In this document: piece after piece, positions 1 through 10,737 of the stretch
How the letters are laid out: each line of letters starts with the position of its first letter
How positions within the stretch are numbered: position 1 is the stretch's first letter
NCBI RefSeq assembly: GCF_004337985.1
Contig: NC_043741.1
Coordinates: forward strand, 4,440,140-4,504,139
Length of the DNA stretch: 64,000 nt
Source: Pyricularia pennisetigena
Lineage: Eukaryota; Ascomycota; Sordariomycetes; Magnaporthales; Pyriculariaceae
Direction of reading: 5' to 3'
Translations under genes and position numbers: made by a program
Notes under the pieces: model-generated
Told to the model about the DNA's origin: nothing
Database searches by the model: none
What the model saw: the letters and a program-made list of their open reading frames with translations, nothing else

Positions 1-1181
1 ACACCAGAGACATTTTTCCTTCTGCTAGCGCTGCCACCATCTTCATTCGATGCTGTTTCGCCCTGGCTCTTCCCTTTCGCCTTGTCTCTTTCCTGCTTTT
101 CCCTGGACTCTCTTGCCCGCCTTTGTTTGGCATCAATCTTGGCTTGCTTGACGCCGGCATCTATGCTTTCTTTGAGGTACAGCATATCTGATCCCAAATT
201 ACTATGAAGTCCATGAGTCAGAACAACAAGGTGGACCTTCTGGCGCCTGTCAGGCTCCTTCTTTCTATTACTCTCGTCATGGCAAGCATCCGCTGGTGCA
301 GCTGAGCTGGTGGCACGGTCACTTGAAGGGGTATCTGAGGCTTCTGACTGTGTTATTTCAGTTCCCGTCGTCTCCGACTTTTGCTGTGTTGACGCCACAA
401 CTTTGTCTTTTAGTTTGCTAGGCTCGTCAAGAACTGCCAGCTTTGGCGTGTCCCACAGAGCAGCAGTGTCCTCAACTTTGATGAAGATTGCGCTTGAGAA
501 TACACCTTTTTGTGGCCTTTGAATATTTTGTGACGGTTCGTCGCTTGGCGAAGGAGGCGGCGGCGGCGGCTGGAAGTCGCTGATCTTTCCAGGCTGCGGC
601 AGCTGGACTTGGGAACCTCCAATGACAGAGACGCCTGGAATGCCCAGATGAAGAGACTTCTCGTCCCGAGCCAGTAGGATCTCGTAGTGAACGGCAGCCG
701 AGGTTGAGAATATCACCTGGCTCGTGACTTCAATGATCCATGACACCGAGCCTGGCGGTTGCGTTTCAAGGTCCGTGCCGGGCGGGACGCCAGGCGAGGT
801 GGGATTTGTCGGAGTTGAGCTTCCGCCAAAATAGCCCTTGGTCACGTTGGAACCGGCAGACTGGCGAATGTTATCTGGGACTAGCAGGCGGCAGGCCCAG
901 GAGCCGCCGGCCTTGAGCATGGGCTCGAACTCGGGAACGCCATAGCGACGGGGGTGGGCGAACTTCTTGTTTGGATCGTAGTGCGACGGGTATGCGGCGA
1001 CGCAGAGAGTGTAGGGCCCGTGAACAAAGGCGGCGCGCAAGGCGGTGGAGGACGAGTTCCTGATTCGCAGGTGTAAACACTCGGGCGACGGGAGGATGCG
1101 ATCGTTGGAGGGAGTGTAGGTAACCGTGTAGCGCACAACCTCGCCTATCTTGACGCTTCCGATCTGATGTAGGAGCAGCAT
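1..1181 (-). CDS. DUF676/Rog1-like serine lipase, N-terminal part (runs off left edge)
   Basis: A single open frame of 393 codons runs from an ATG at 1181 to the window edge without a stop, so the 3' part is missing. The first about 180 residues contain short motifs such as RYTVTYTPS, LHLRIRNSS and AAFVHGPYTL, which I associate with the N-terminal region of fungal DUF676 proteins. A disordered Pro/Ser/Glu-rich linker (residues about 200-310) follows. The start of the alpha/beta-hydrolase domain is then visible near residue 315 as VHLVVLTHGLHSN, the oxyanion-type HG motif of the DUF676 lipases (yeast Rog1 family, lipid and monoacylglycerol hydrolysis). The catalytic GHSxGG serine motif would lie beyond the edge, so activity cannot be judged. 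The start is chosen because MLLLHQIGSVK matches the usual N-terminus of the family. A downstream Lys/Arg/Glu-rich insert (about residues 345-385) is probably a coiled or disordered loop. Confidence 0.8.
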   Translation of the reverse strand, partial: MLLLHQIGSVKIGEVVRYTVTYTPSNDRILPSPECLHLRIRNSSSTALRAAFVHGPYTLCVAAYPSHYDPNKKFAHPRRYGVPEFEPMLKAGGSWACRLLVPDNIRQSAGSNVTKGYFGGSSTPTNPTSPGVPPGTDLETQPPGSVSWIIEVTSQVIFSTSAAVHYEILLARDEKSLHLGIPGVSVIGGSQVQLPQPGKISDFQPPPPPPSPSDEPSQNIQRPQKGVFSSAIFIKVEDTAALWDTPKLAVLDEPSKLKDKVVASTQQKSETTGTEITQSEASDTPSSDRATSSAAPADACHDESNRKKEPDRRQKVHLVVLTHGLHSNLGSDMLYLKESIDAGVKQAKIDAKQRRARESREKQERDKAKGKSQGETASNEDGGSASRRKNVSG

Positions 1182-3763
1182 AGTATGTTGTGGATCAACA
1201 GGGCTGTTTGAATCGAATCTTTGTCGTAGGCTTGGCCTCGTGGCTTTTGCTTGGACAGCTCGACTTGGCGGTCGGGGCCGATGTGGGCGTTAGGTGCGGG
1301 CGTCCCGGCAAACAGCGGGAATGGCGGCAACGACCGATCGAGCCCAGCGGCAAAAGAAGGTGCGCAACGCAACCCCTAGTAATTGCCGCCGGCGGAGAGG
1401 GGAGGTGCTTTTTTTAAAAGACGGTGCTTTTTTTTTTGTTGTTGATTTTGTTAAGTTTGCCCCATAAATGCAATGCTTTTTTTTTCGTGATTGATTGTTT
1501 TGCGAAATGTTTCTCAAGACGGCCTCAGGTTCTGTCGTTCACGCGCTTCTTTCAATCAACCCAACCAAGCGGCGCAGCAGGTGATATTAACGAGTTTGCG
1601 AATCGTGGTCTCGTGGTTCCTTCCTCTCCCTCCTTTTCGTCAGGGCGGCCGGAGTGGGAGCGCTGATGTCACTTTCAGAGCTACGACAGGGGTTACAATG
1701 CCTGTTGGCACCTACCCTTGACAAGGTTAGGTAGGGTAGGGGCCAGTAGATTTTTATTGTTTGTATGGCTGCCGAGGCAGGTCCTTTCTTTCGGTGTCGA
1801 AGTTTAAACCGCCACTTTATCCTACCTAGGTAAGGGGGGCTAGCTACCTTGCCTGCATGTTACGTACATGCTTTGATACTCTAAATTTTAAGTAAGTTAA
1901 ATATATGGCAGAAACATACCTGGGCATACATCGCAGCGCGCACGGGATTAGATTAAAAAAGCCAATCCATCCTCCCCAGCAAGCGGTGAGATCAGACGAT
2001 TGCCAGGTTTTAAATGGGGTGCTGTGACAGCGGTAGTTTAAAAGAAAATCTCTAACAAAGCCGAACCCGCAAGGACCAGGGCAGCAGCAAGAGACATGAG
2101 ACCAGTGATGAAGATCCACCTGGACCCCGACCGGCAGTGATTATACCATGAATAAATTGAAACACGAACACGAAGGCTATGGCATTCTTGATGTTTTTTT
2201 TTTTTTTTTTTAATCCCTCTTCTGCATTTGACCATTTGCTGAAAGCCCACATAAACGGCAGCTCTCTTCGGAAGTAATGGGACTAAGCCAGTACTTCTGG
2301 TCACGACTTTCTCTGTCGGTGACTATCCGAATACATGTACTGTATAGTTATGCATCTGTGATTGGGAAGACATCCCGGCCTTGCCGGGTGACCAGTGCAC
2401 CACAGACGTAAAAGTCCGTCCGTCCGTAAGTTGGAAAGAAGCAAAGAGAGAATCGATGACTTGCATGACATTTGTGACTGACCATTTGACTGAGCTGCTG
2501 GTCGTTGATCTAAGAGAACTGTGGCGTTCACCCATGACAAATGACATGTCTGTTTTCAGCCAACGATGAGGCTAACGTAGTCTCTCCACATTCCTTCTTG
2601 CCCCTGCAGGTCTGATTCTGATCTAAGTACATGTTCATGTAGTGAGTGCCCCAGGTTCAACCGGTGCATCGCAAAAGCTGAGGTGATTTGGTTTCGTTTC
2701 AGGAGTTTTATTAATAGAAAAATACCCAAGTACGATCAAGACCTAGAAAAACTTTCCTCTCCTCCTGTCAAATGGAACCGAGCTTCTATTTGTGGCATAT
2801 CCAGTACCCTGCTGCGGTTGTATATACAGATCAACATCTGCTTAAATATCCGCCCCATTTTCCACATGTCAAAGCCGCCATCCCCACGTCAAATGGGCAG
2901 CTGATGGTCCCTTGCATCCCGAAGCAGTGTGACCCATCCCAACTCACTAATTGCTGCTTAACTTGCTATGTGAAGCGGCGCGGTAGCCCAAGCCAGCTTT
3001 CCATTCTCGACAGCTCTCTATTTCTCACCGCACCTCGATTGGTGGTATCTTTACAGGACGAGATCTGTGGTGTTCATACAATCGACGTAGAGGGTGTCGC
3101 TGCCTGTGACAATCCAGATCAGTCATTTTTCAGCGCCGGGACATGGCTAGCCTGCGTCATATTCGACAAAGTGATTATTCGCATTATGGTTGCTCGCCAT
3201 CAACGGTGGTGCTAAGTCTAAAATGTCTGGGGCTATTACGTATCAGCTATTCCAGGACTGAGAACCATTGAGGGAATATTCTGCCAGCCATTAGCCAGTC
3301 GTACCGCGACTGTGTTGCGCGCACTGCCATGTAAGCTCCTTGCACTGAAAAGTCATATTTCATAGTTTTTGGCAAAGAAAGGTTTTTATTCCTAATATTG
3401 GTTTTGCTTTTTGTTCGTATTTGCTTCGTGTCCAAAAACAAGGGGGTATCGTTGAGATATACATGCATGCTTCGCCCTACTCCTTAGTGAATAATCCCGT
3501 TTTTAGGTCCCAGTCTTTAGTCGAGTGTGGCCGTCCTGATTTTGAGCCCCCGTATGCGCCCCCATTTCACTTTTTGTTGAAAAAGTCTACACCACGGAGA
3601 GAAAAATGCCTCTCCGAAACGCCGTAGGAAATGCCGATAATGTACTGTAAAAAAAAAAAAAGCAAGAAAGAAAACAAAAAAAAGTCATGATAAAGATGCA
3701 AAATGAACAGAGAAAAGAGGAACAGGATTAATAAATGCAAAGAATGGGACAAGCGCTTTACTG
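1182..3763. other. intergenic region, no gene recognised
   Basis: This 2.6-kb stretch lies between the lipase start and the 3' end of the MTHFR gene. It holds an 18-nt T run (2194-2211), an 8-bp inverted repeat (CCTACCCT at 1711-1718 against AGGGTAGG at 1733-1740), and a palindromic ACCTAGGT (1824-1831). The part next to 1181 must contain the lipase promoter. No open frame here has convincing coding character. Confidence 0.6.
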
Positions 3764-5710
3764 TCAAGACGCGGTAACTGCCGCAGTTACTCCGTTGGTT
3801 TGCGCGCCATTACGCTCGCCGTTGATGGCAGCAGCCTCAGGGGCGGCGGTGGGGAGCGCAGGCGGAGCGATTTCTTTGTCAATGTCGGGAACCTTCAGAT
3901 CCTTGAGCGTATCGAAGATGGTCCGTGGCGCATGGAAATCGTTGTTTACTGTGAAAAGCAGCTGGTCAGCGATGGCTTTTTGTCCAGGATAAACTGAATT
4001 TGACCACTTACCAATGTTCACAAGATACCACTCTTCCATCATGCTCTGGATCAGGATACGACTGGGAGTGTTTTGATCATGACAACGGGCCCATTCCATT
4101 CCAAGTTGGAAAGCCTCATCCTTCCAGGCCAGGAAACTGATGTTCTCGACTACAGTCGGCTGTACAATCTCCTTGCCCGGGAAAACACCCCACGTGACAG
4201 CGTTGGGTCCCTCGTAAGATGCGTTGGTATGTAGATTTCCGGATTTGGTCACGGCGTAGTACGTCAGGTCCGGGTGGTTGTGGATTCGCTCCTTAAGCTG
4301 CTCAAAAATGGCCGGGTGGACAAGCAGCTCTAGGTAAGCCTTTTGGTAGACATAACCGTTTGACGGGCCCCAGCCGTGGATGGGATGAGTTGATTTGACA
4401 CCGTTCACGGCGGGTTGCGAGTTGATTGTGATCAGCCCGCGCAAATTAAGGTCGATCAAGTCGTCTCTGATACTTTCTGCCTCTGCGTCGAGTGGGGACT
4501 CGCTCCAAGGAAGCGTGTCTACTTCCTTCTGGACATATCGCACAAATAGAGTGGCTATATCCTTGACTGATTTGGGCTCCCCGAATTTCTTCCTGTTCTG
4601 TTCGTTTGTTCCCAGCAATCCAATGCCGTAGGCGTCGAGCTCACCAAATGCCGGAGACCTGGAGTCACCCCAGCGCCCGTTGGGAAACTCGTCCCAGTCC
4701 TGAGTCCTCATAACGTACGACTTGTTGCGGTTCCGCCAGAAGATGGGACGCACATCCTCCTCTCGTCGTCCGAGACCCAGGGACTGCTTCCAGGGCAAGG
4801 CGTGCTTGAGTGGTTTGTTTGGCGACGGCAGCCAGTCAAGGTCCTCCAAAATCAGGGCTGTCGACTGAGCGAGGTTCATCGTGTAAAAATGCAAGTGGTG
4901 AATACCGGCAGCCAAAATCTTCCGGCAAAGCTCTACAACCAGTTGCCTACCCACAATCCTCACGGCAGCATCGTCTGCCTTGATAGGCTCGAGACGTTGC
5001 AACCACTCCTCTGGGATCCTCGCCTGCATGTGATTTGCCCGACGCAAGAAGCTGGCATATGTTGCAATGGGCATGATGCCTGGTATGATGGGGACGGTGA
5101 TGCCTCGCTCGCGTACTCGGCCAACCCAGCGAATAAAGTTGTCGGCGTCGTAGAACATTTGCGTGACGATGAAAGAGGCACCCATATCAACCTTTTCCTT
5201 CAAGTGGTCGAGAAGCAGGTCCTCGTCCTTGTTGTCATCACAACCCTCAGGGTAGCCGGCAACGCCGATATCGAAGTGGTCTCCATACGTCTTGCGGATA
5301 TGGGACACGAGATCTTTAGCGTAATGAAAGCCATCCTGGGCAGCCTCCCACTTCTCCTTGTCACGTGGTGGATCACCACGCAGGGCGAGAATATTGGTGC
5401 AGCCAGCCTTGTACGCTCTGGCAAGAGCATCGTTGACCTTTTCAACGCCCATATCGGTGCAGGTGAGATGCATGCAAGTCTCGAGGCCAAAGTAGGTCTG
5501 AGCCTGTGTGACCATCTCGCAAGTGAGTTCGGCAATGCGGCCACCAGCGCCCCAGGTGATGTCAATAAACTTAGGACCAAAGTGGTACATGCGCTCCATA
5601 CGGTCATACAGGTTCTGCACACCCTGTGCCGTCTTGGGAGGGAAGTATTCGAACGAGAAAGACGGTTGACCCGTCTTCTCGGTCTCAGCCAACATATCCC
5701 TGATATGCAT
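3764..5710 (-). CDS. MET13: methylenetetrahydrofolate reductase (MET13-type), one intron
   Basis: This enzyme reduces 5,10-methylene-THF to 5-methyl-THF, the methyl donor for methionine synthesis, in the cytosol. The N-terminal half is the FAD-binding TIM barrel: FSFEYFPPKT near the start, FIDITWGAGG, CMHLTCTDM, NILALRGDPPRD, GVAGYPEG, IVTQMFYD and HFYTMN are all present. The C-terminal half (about 350-600) is the regulatory domain of eukaryotic MTHFR, including WDEFPNGRWGDSRSPAFGE. The frame is open from 5710 to 3764 (648 codons), but 3949-4011 is almost certainly a 63-nt intron. It starts GTAAGT, has CTGAC before TTTTCACAG, and its removal joins YLVNI to VNNDF as in other fungal MTHFRs. The spliced protein is 627 aa. 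The QGVQNLYDRM motif favours the MET13 over the MET12 paralogue. The Ala/Asn-rich C-terminal tail is unremarkable. Confidence 0.95.
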   Translation of the reverse strand: MHIRDMLAETEKTGQPSFSFEYFPPKTAQGVQNLYDRMERMYHFGPKFIDITWGAGGRIAELTCEMVTQAQTYFGLETCMHLTCTDMGVEKVNDALARAYKAGCTNILALRGDPPRDKEKWEAAQDGFHYAKDLVSHIRKTYGDHFDIGVAGYPEGCDDNKDEDLLLDHLKEKVDMGASFIVTQMFYDADNFIRWVGRVRERGITVPIIPGIMPIATYASFLRRANHMQARIPEEWLQRLEPIKADDAAVRIVGRQLVVELCRKILAAGIHHLHFYTMNLAQSTALILEDLDWLPSPNKPLKHALPWKQSLGLGRREEDVRPIFWRNRNKSYVMRTQDWDEFPNGRWGDSRSPAFGELDAYGIGLLGTNEQNRKKFGEPKSVKDIATLFVRYVQKEVDTLPWSESPLDAEAESIRDDLIDLNLRGLITINSQPAVNGVKSTHPIHGWGPSNGYVYQKAYLELLVHPAIFEQLKERIHNHPDLTYYAVTKSGNLHTNASYEGPNAVTWGVFPGKEIVQPTVVENISFLAWKDEAFQLGMEWARCHDQNTPSRILIQSMMEEWYLVNIGKWSNSVYPGQKAIADQLLFTVNNDFHAPRTIFDTLKDLKVPDIDKEIAPPALPTAAPEAAAINGERNGAQTNGVTAAVTAS

Positions 5711-8441
5711 TTTGACAGAAAAAATGATGCAAATGCCCAGACTTAGTGCACAATAAAAATCTCTAGGATAATAATACGGGACCGCGTTGGCGATGAAAGA
5801 AAATGAAACGTCTATGAGCTAAAACAAATCTGCGTTAGTCCGAGTGTCAGCGGCGAACTGAAAAAAAAAAAAAAGTCAAGTGTTGATGGCTAGGGATTTG
5901 AGGCTGAGGTGAAGATGATCTCGTGAGCTACGAAGGAGATCTTGGAGAACTGTGGGCGGCGTCGGTCAGAGAAACGGGCGGTCCCCAAGCTTAATGGCAG
6001 CTAGGAGTCATGGCAGAAAGTAAAGGTTTCAAGAAAACGAAGTTTCGGGGTATGCTGGTCAAATAAACGCAACACCGAAAAACGAAAGAAATAAAGAAAT
6101 AAAGAAAAAAAAATAGCATGGAAACGTCGGCATGTGCGGCGATATCAAGGACGAGAGAAAACAACAACAGACGAACGCGTTGAGCCCAGCATTCGTATTC
6201 AGTGAAGGCGCTGATCGTCCTGATCCCATGGAACAAGCGGGGACTTACATTCTGGCAATCTGTATCTGTAGACCTGGCAGACCAATCTACCCTCCTTCGC
6301 ACTCAGCAGTGCCCCTTCACCAGCAAGGAAGAAGAAAAATAAAAGAAGAAAGACACAACTAACAATGCCTCCTAAGTGACGGGTTATGTGAAGGAGAAAA
6401 GAGAACGTCGAAGCTGTACTTGGCGATCTGTCGGGAATGGGGCCGTTCCTAGGTCGGACAGAGAAACCTAAACCTCACTATTCAGGCGTTGCCGCAGCCT
6501 AGCGAGGGGCGAGGAGATAGAGTAGTACGAATGCAGGAACCCCGCTAGCTTCGCAGGATGTGCGGTGCAGAAAGTACCTCGTTAACAAGTGGACGGCCCC
6601 CGCCATAGTAACAGCAGCAGTAGTTGGTTGCGTTTTGATTGCTGAAGCTGGAATTTTTTCATTGGGCAGCTTGATTCGTGCTCCAGCATGCAGCAAGGAT
6701 TTGGTAGGGTCTTCGATGAACCTTTTTTTTTTCTTGCCCTTCGTGCCCCAACTAGAGTAGGTACAAACCTTGTATTGGATCGGAGCTGCAATTTCCAACA
6801 GAATCGGACATCTGATGTTACTCCGAGCTTGCCGTGAGTAAGGAATTACAAGTAGGTACCGAGGTTAATTCTAGCTTTGATGTCATAAGGCATAGAGCCT
6901 CTCTCTCCAACTGCTTAGAAAACAGAGACTTGCCAACATAAAGTAACTGGAACGGTGAAATAGGCGGTGATCTCATGAGCCCCGCCATTCGGTTGCAACC
7001 CAACGTTCAGGGTAAGGTGGGAAGCTATGCCCCACCATCTTTCCAGGGGACGCCCGGGCCCGCCTCCACCCTCCTTGGATCCCAACTCCCAGTCAAATCA
7101 ACTATCGGCCGGCAATGGGCCGGTATGGCTGGACGCGCCAAGCGCCTCCCGCACGGATCTCAAATATTTAATTAATGCCAGAAATCTCTGTTCGTCAATA
7201 ATGGAATCAGTGTCGGTTGTAATATCACTTTCCAGATTCTTTGCAAAATGGATTCATCGCCAAAGATCTTCCTGGCTTGGAAGAATTTTCTCGAAATGTG
7301 GCGGGCCTTCTAGAGTAGTATCTACTAAGCTCGGATTCGGAGCCGATCTTGTCGGCGCTAAACCCGCGTGCTCAACAGTCAAGACAATTAATTAAGTTGC
7401 CAGCAGGTGGTGCTGTGTATTCGGCCAGGCTACCTGCAACTTCTCTAACGGCATAATGTATCTTCTACATGCCGAGCCTAGTCTTGAAACGGATACTATC
7501 AAATTACAAGCTTTTTGGTCTCGATACCTTCACGATCCTTACTTAAGGCAATTAGGTATCTAGGTAAGGAAAATGGGTGCTTAGTGTTTGTTTTTGCTCA
7601 TGCTCTTTGGAGCCCCCTTCGGTGCTTCCCGACACATACACGCCGAACATTCTCTGGCTTCTTTTTGAGAAAACCAAATACGGGGTGCTGGTCTTTCGCC
7701 CATCGTGTTTTTATATCCCTACTCTTCTCTTCTCTTCTGAAAACCAATACCTCATTTCGCGTTCAGTGAGCAAACATCAAACACAATTTGTTCGCTGAGG
7801 CCTCGTGAAGTCGCGAGCAGCCGGAGTGCGAGATTGATGGGATAGGGATGATATCACGGCATCGAGGTCTACGGCGGTATACATACTTAATAATCTCCTT
7901 TTTGTGTCACAATAAGCTTGGGGTGTACGAGGTGACCAATATCCACCCGCTGTGGTGGCCCTTTCGTTATTTGGTGGCGACACAGTCAGCGCCCGCGAGT
8001 AACGTTCTTACATTCTTACTGAGGGGCAGGCTCCAACCAGTCATATGGGGGCCCTTTGATGTCGCCCTTCCATTCTAAGCTTTTGTCTTGCCGCGGCCTA
8101 GCGCAAGTTCAGCTGAGAACTATACGACGAGATCCAACCCCGTTATGGCAACCCCGTATGATGGACGTCAAGGATTGGAAATTAGGACCGCAACACCCAC
8201 AGCTTCTATTCGTTGAGCTGAGCTCGGCTGTGCCTCTGTGCAAAAGCAAAACAAAAAATGAATGTGGTCAGGTTATCTCGATGCATTGTCATTATTTTAC
8301 TGGTGGATATCCCCCTTTGATATAATGTTAGGAAGCGCTCCCTCCCAGACCTTAAAGCCACTTTCGCCGCGTTTCTGCGCCTGTTTCATCACTGTTCTTG
8401 GCTGTCGGCCGGATTCAAAACAATAAGCAGGAAGCAGGCGT
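5711..8441. other. intergenic region with divergent promoters, no gene recognised
   Basis: This stretch separates the MTHFR start (-) and the membrane-protein gene (+), so it must hold both promoters. It contains an A run near 5859-5873, an AG-rich segment around 6070-6115, and the motif pair TAGGTATC/TAGGTAAGG at 7553-7569. The longest open frames (for example 7027-7395) show no family signature, and I see no RNA gene. Confidence 0.6.
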
Positions 8442-9591
8442 ATGCCATCCTTTGGAAATATGGCCTCACAGGTTGGTAACTAATTTTTTTTTTCTTTTCT
8501 TTTTTTTCTTGGTCGCGAATGCAAACATACCAACAAGAGGACATTATAAGTCTTTTCAAACGCACCTCTCGACTATGCCCGACTGAAGCGCATTGTCTGA
8601 TTCGCGTTATAGTATAGCGACGCCCCTGAGCCCATTTCTCCCTCATACCCAGAGGTTGTACCAGCACCGCAGCATCAGACTCACACCTGGCAAGCTTCGT
8701 CACAACAGCAGCCAGGATACATCAGCGATGGGTCGGCCCCGGTAACATCAAAACCAGGACAGCCATGGTCCTCACCACAAACCTCATATAATGTTGCGCC
8801 GGGGAGCGATCGGGGATATGACAGCCACAACGGCACATACGCAGGAAACACTATGGTCTTCAATCCGGAGAAGACCCACACGGAGCTTCCTGCAGCAGAG
8901 CAGAGCAAAAAGAAAACCTTGTGCGGCTGCTCAGTCATCGTGTTTGTTCTGAGCGTCATCATAGCCGTTCTGGTTGCCGCCGTCGTTGGTTTGGCTACTG
9001 GGACAGGAATCCAAACGGCTCGACTCAACGAAGCAACTGATAAGGTTCAGAGTCTTCAGGCATCAAAGGCATCGATATCGTCTCCAACGGGGACCGGAAA
9101 TGCACCTGCAGCGACGACGACCGCAGTGATCGACAATGGCTGTAGTAGCAACCCTGCAGCCGTCAACGGGAAAGTGTACACTGCATTTGAGTGTGAGTTC
9201 AACACCGGATGTGGATTGGTAACTTGACTTGGAAATCCGCCGACGAAGGCTAACATGTATGTCCAAACCAGTGGTGGGTTCCGCCAATTTCACCATGAGG
9301 TGCGATAAGGACGTAGATGCGCCTGTCCTAATGTCCCTGTTTGCGTCGGATTTCAACAATTGCATGGACTCTTGTTCGTCCTGGACTATGTACGCACCCC
9401 GGATGTTTGGAAAGAATGAGAACACCACCTGCACAGGCGTTAGTTTCATTCCACTGTGGACGACCAAGCCTAATGCGCTAAAGGGCGGAGCGCCGGGCAA
9501 CTGCTATCTCAAGAAGAATGCTACCACCAGCTCGTTCCAGACTGCAAATGCCGGGACACCCGTACATGGAGCGGTCGTGGCGCGCTCCTGA
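8442..9591 (+). CDS. single-pass membrane protein with small Cys-rich (Apple/PAN-like) ectodomain
   Basis: The reconstructed protein has about 309 aa. Exon 2 (8613-9192) encodes a Pro/Gln-rich cytoplasmic region that begins YSDAPEP and includes YPEVVP, a combination I recall from many fungal single-pass proteins. It is followed by Lys-rich KKK and a transmembrane helix of about 24 residues (SVIVFVLSVIIAVLVAAVVG, about residues 117-140). After a Ser/Thr/Ala linker, exon 3 (9272-9591) gives a compact ectodomain with NFTMRCDKDVD, CMDSCSSW, NTTCTG and NCYLK. Six cysteines in all are a spacing typical of PAN/Apple-like modules. Intron 9193-9271 (GTGAGT, GCTAAC branch) is secure and restores the frame. 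Exon 1 (8442-8471, ATG at 8442 or 8460) is inferred: the frame has an in-frame stop just before 8613 and no ATG until 8853. The function is unknown; a cell-surface or wall-sensing role is only a guess. Confidence 0.65.
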
Positions 9592-9685
9592 GAGCTCGAT
9601 TACGATTGGTGATTGGAGGATCGTTTTCACTCACACTGTCGATTTTCCGAGTACAACAAAGATGAGAGAGCTCGATTATTTTGAG

Positions 9686-9708
9686 TTTTTTTTTTTTTTT
9701 TTTTTTTT
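9686..9708 (+). repeat. 23-nt T homopolymer
   Basis: An uninterrupted run of T lies downstream of the membrane-protein stop codon. It is one of many homopolymer tracts between genes in this window. Confidence 0.9.
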
Positions 9709-10400
9709 CCCCTTTTTAGCTTGTATAGATACCACCTATATACCTCTCTTGAATTGACACTCTTTCATCATACTCAGATTCGACATAAGGTTCGGCCAAG
9801 CAATACTTACGGCACAGTACTCCACTTCCCAACCAAAATTGTGACTCTTCCAACTTACGGAGTAAGGTGACAGGCATTCTACCTTATCTTTACCGGAGCC
9901 ATCGGGGCTCCTGGAAAGGCTCCGTAATCGGAGGGGTCCCTGCGACATTAGCGTCCCGTGGGGAATTAACAAGGGCAGGCAAAGAGTTGTCTCCAACAGC
10001 GTGTCCACCATGGACAACTGCTTTGCCTCAATTGCTATATCCTTGGGAAGGAAAATAAAAGATTGGCTGGCATCGCGGCCATAATTTACCTATGTACATA
10101 TGATAAAAGTACACCGACAGCTTCTCTTTTACTGCGCATTGGTGAGCTCATGGTTCCCATGGTCCTTCTCCGCCTCGAGTGCCGGGAAGCCTATGCTTAT
10201 TCAGTCATCAGTATGTGCGACATGAGAAAATAAGAGCATTATTGCAAAGTGAGATCGGGGTATTTTAAAGCAAAAGAAAGACCAAGAGTCGGGAGAGAAC
10301 CCTTGTACGGAGGTGGCATCGCGCCCATGTCCTTTCCATCATTGGATGGCGGACATTGAATTGATCGAATGCAAGAAATGTGGGGACATGTCAATCCAAA

Positions 10401-10430
10401 GGGCGCGCTGGGTGGGCGCGCTGGGTGGGC
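10401..10430 (+). repeat. short GC-rich tandem repeat
   Basis: The 13-nt unit GGGCGCGCTGGGT occurs twice in tandem and is followed by a partial third copy (GGGC). It sits about 310 bp upstream of the homeobox gene start. Two copies are too few to argue for a functional array. Confidence 0.8.
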
Positions 10431-10737
10431 CCACCTGATCAACTTAGTCCAGTCACTCCTGTGCAAGTCCCCGAATGAAGCAAAGGGAGCGACTGCAAGT
10501 CGCTTCTTCAGCACCAGAATTCAAGCCGAGCTTTTTATACCCGCTGACTGGCCTTGATTTCTCTTCCCATCGGCTGCTTTTTTTTACTCCCCAAACCACG
10601 TCTGATGGTATAGCCACTTGTCATAGTTTTGTGCTCGCACGCCCTGCGCATTGATGGACCCTGATGGTATCCGACCTGTCATCTCTACTTGTTACACCCA
10701 CTACTCAGACACGCCCTTATTTTGATCATAAGAACAA

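Larger units (their letters stand above)
9592..10737. other. intergenic region
   Basis: This 1.1-kb gap lies between two genes on the plus strand. It holds a 23-nt T run (9686-9708), which probably belongs to the 3' end of the membrane-protein gene, and a 13-bp tandem duplication (10401-10430). The promoter of the homeobox gene lies towards 10737. No gene is visible. Confidence 0.55.

Noticed and set aside
2650..2675. GGTTCAA word resembling a tRNA B box
   Set aside because: The flanking bases do not pair as a T stem and no A box or acceptor stem lies at a proper distance.
2772..3215. 147-codon plus-strand frame with eight cysteines
   Set aside because: No signal peptide, no splice context and no family signature; the length is compatible with chance.
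4802..5746. 314-codon plus-strand frame over MTHFR
   Set aside because: Antisense shadow of the conserved MTHFR catalytic domain.
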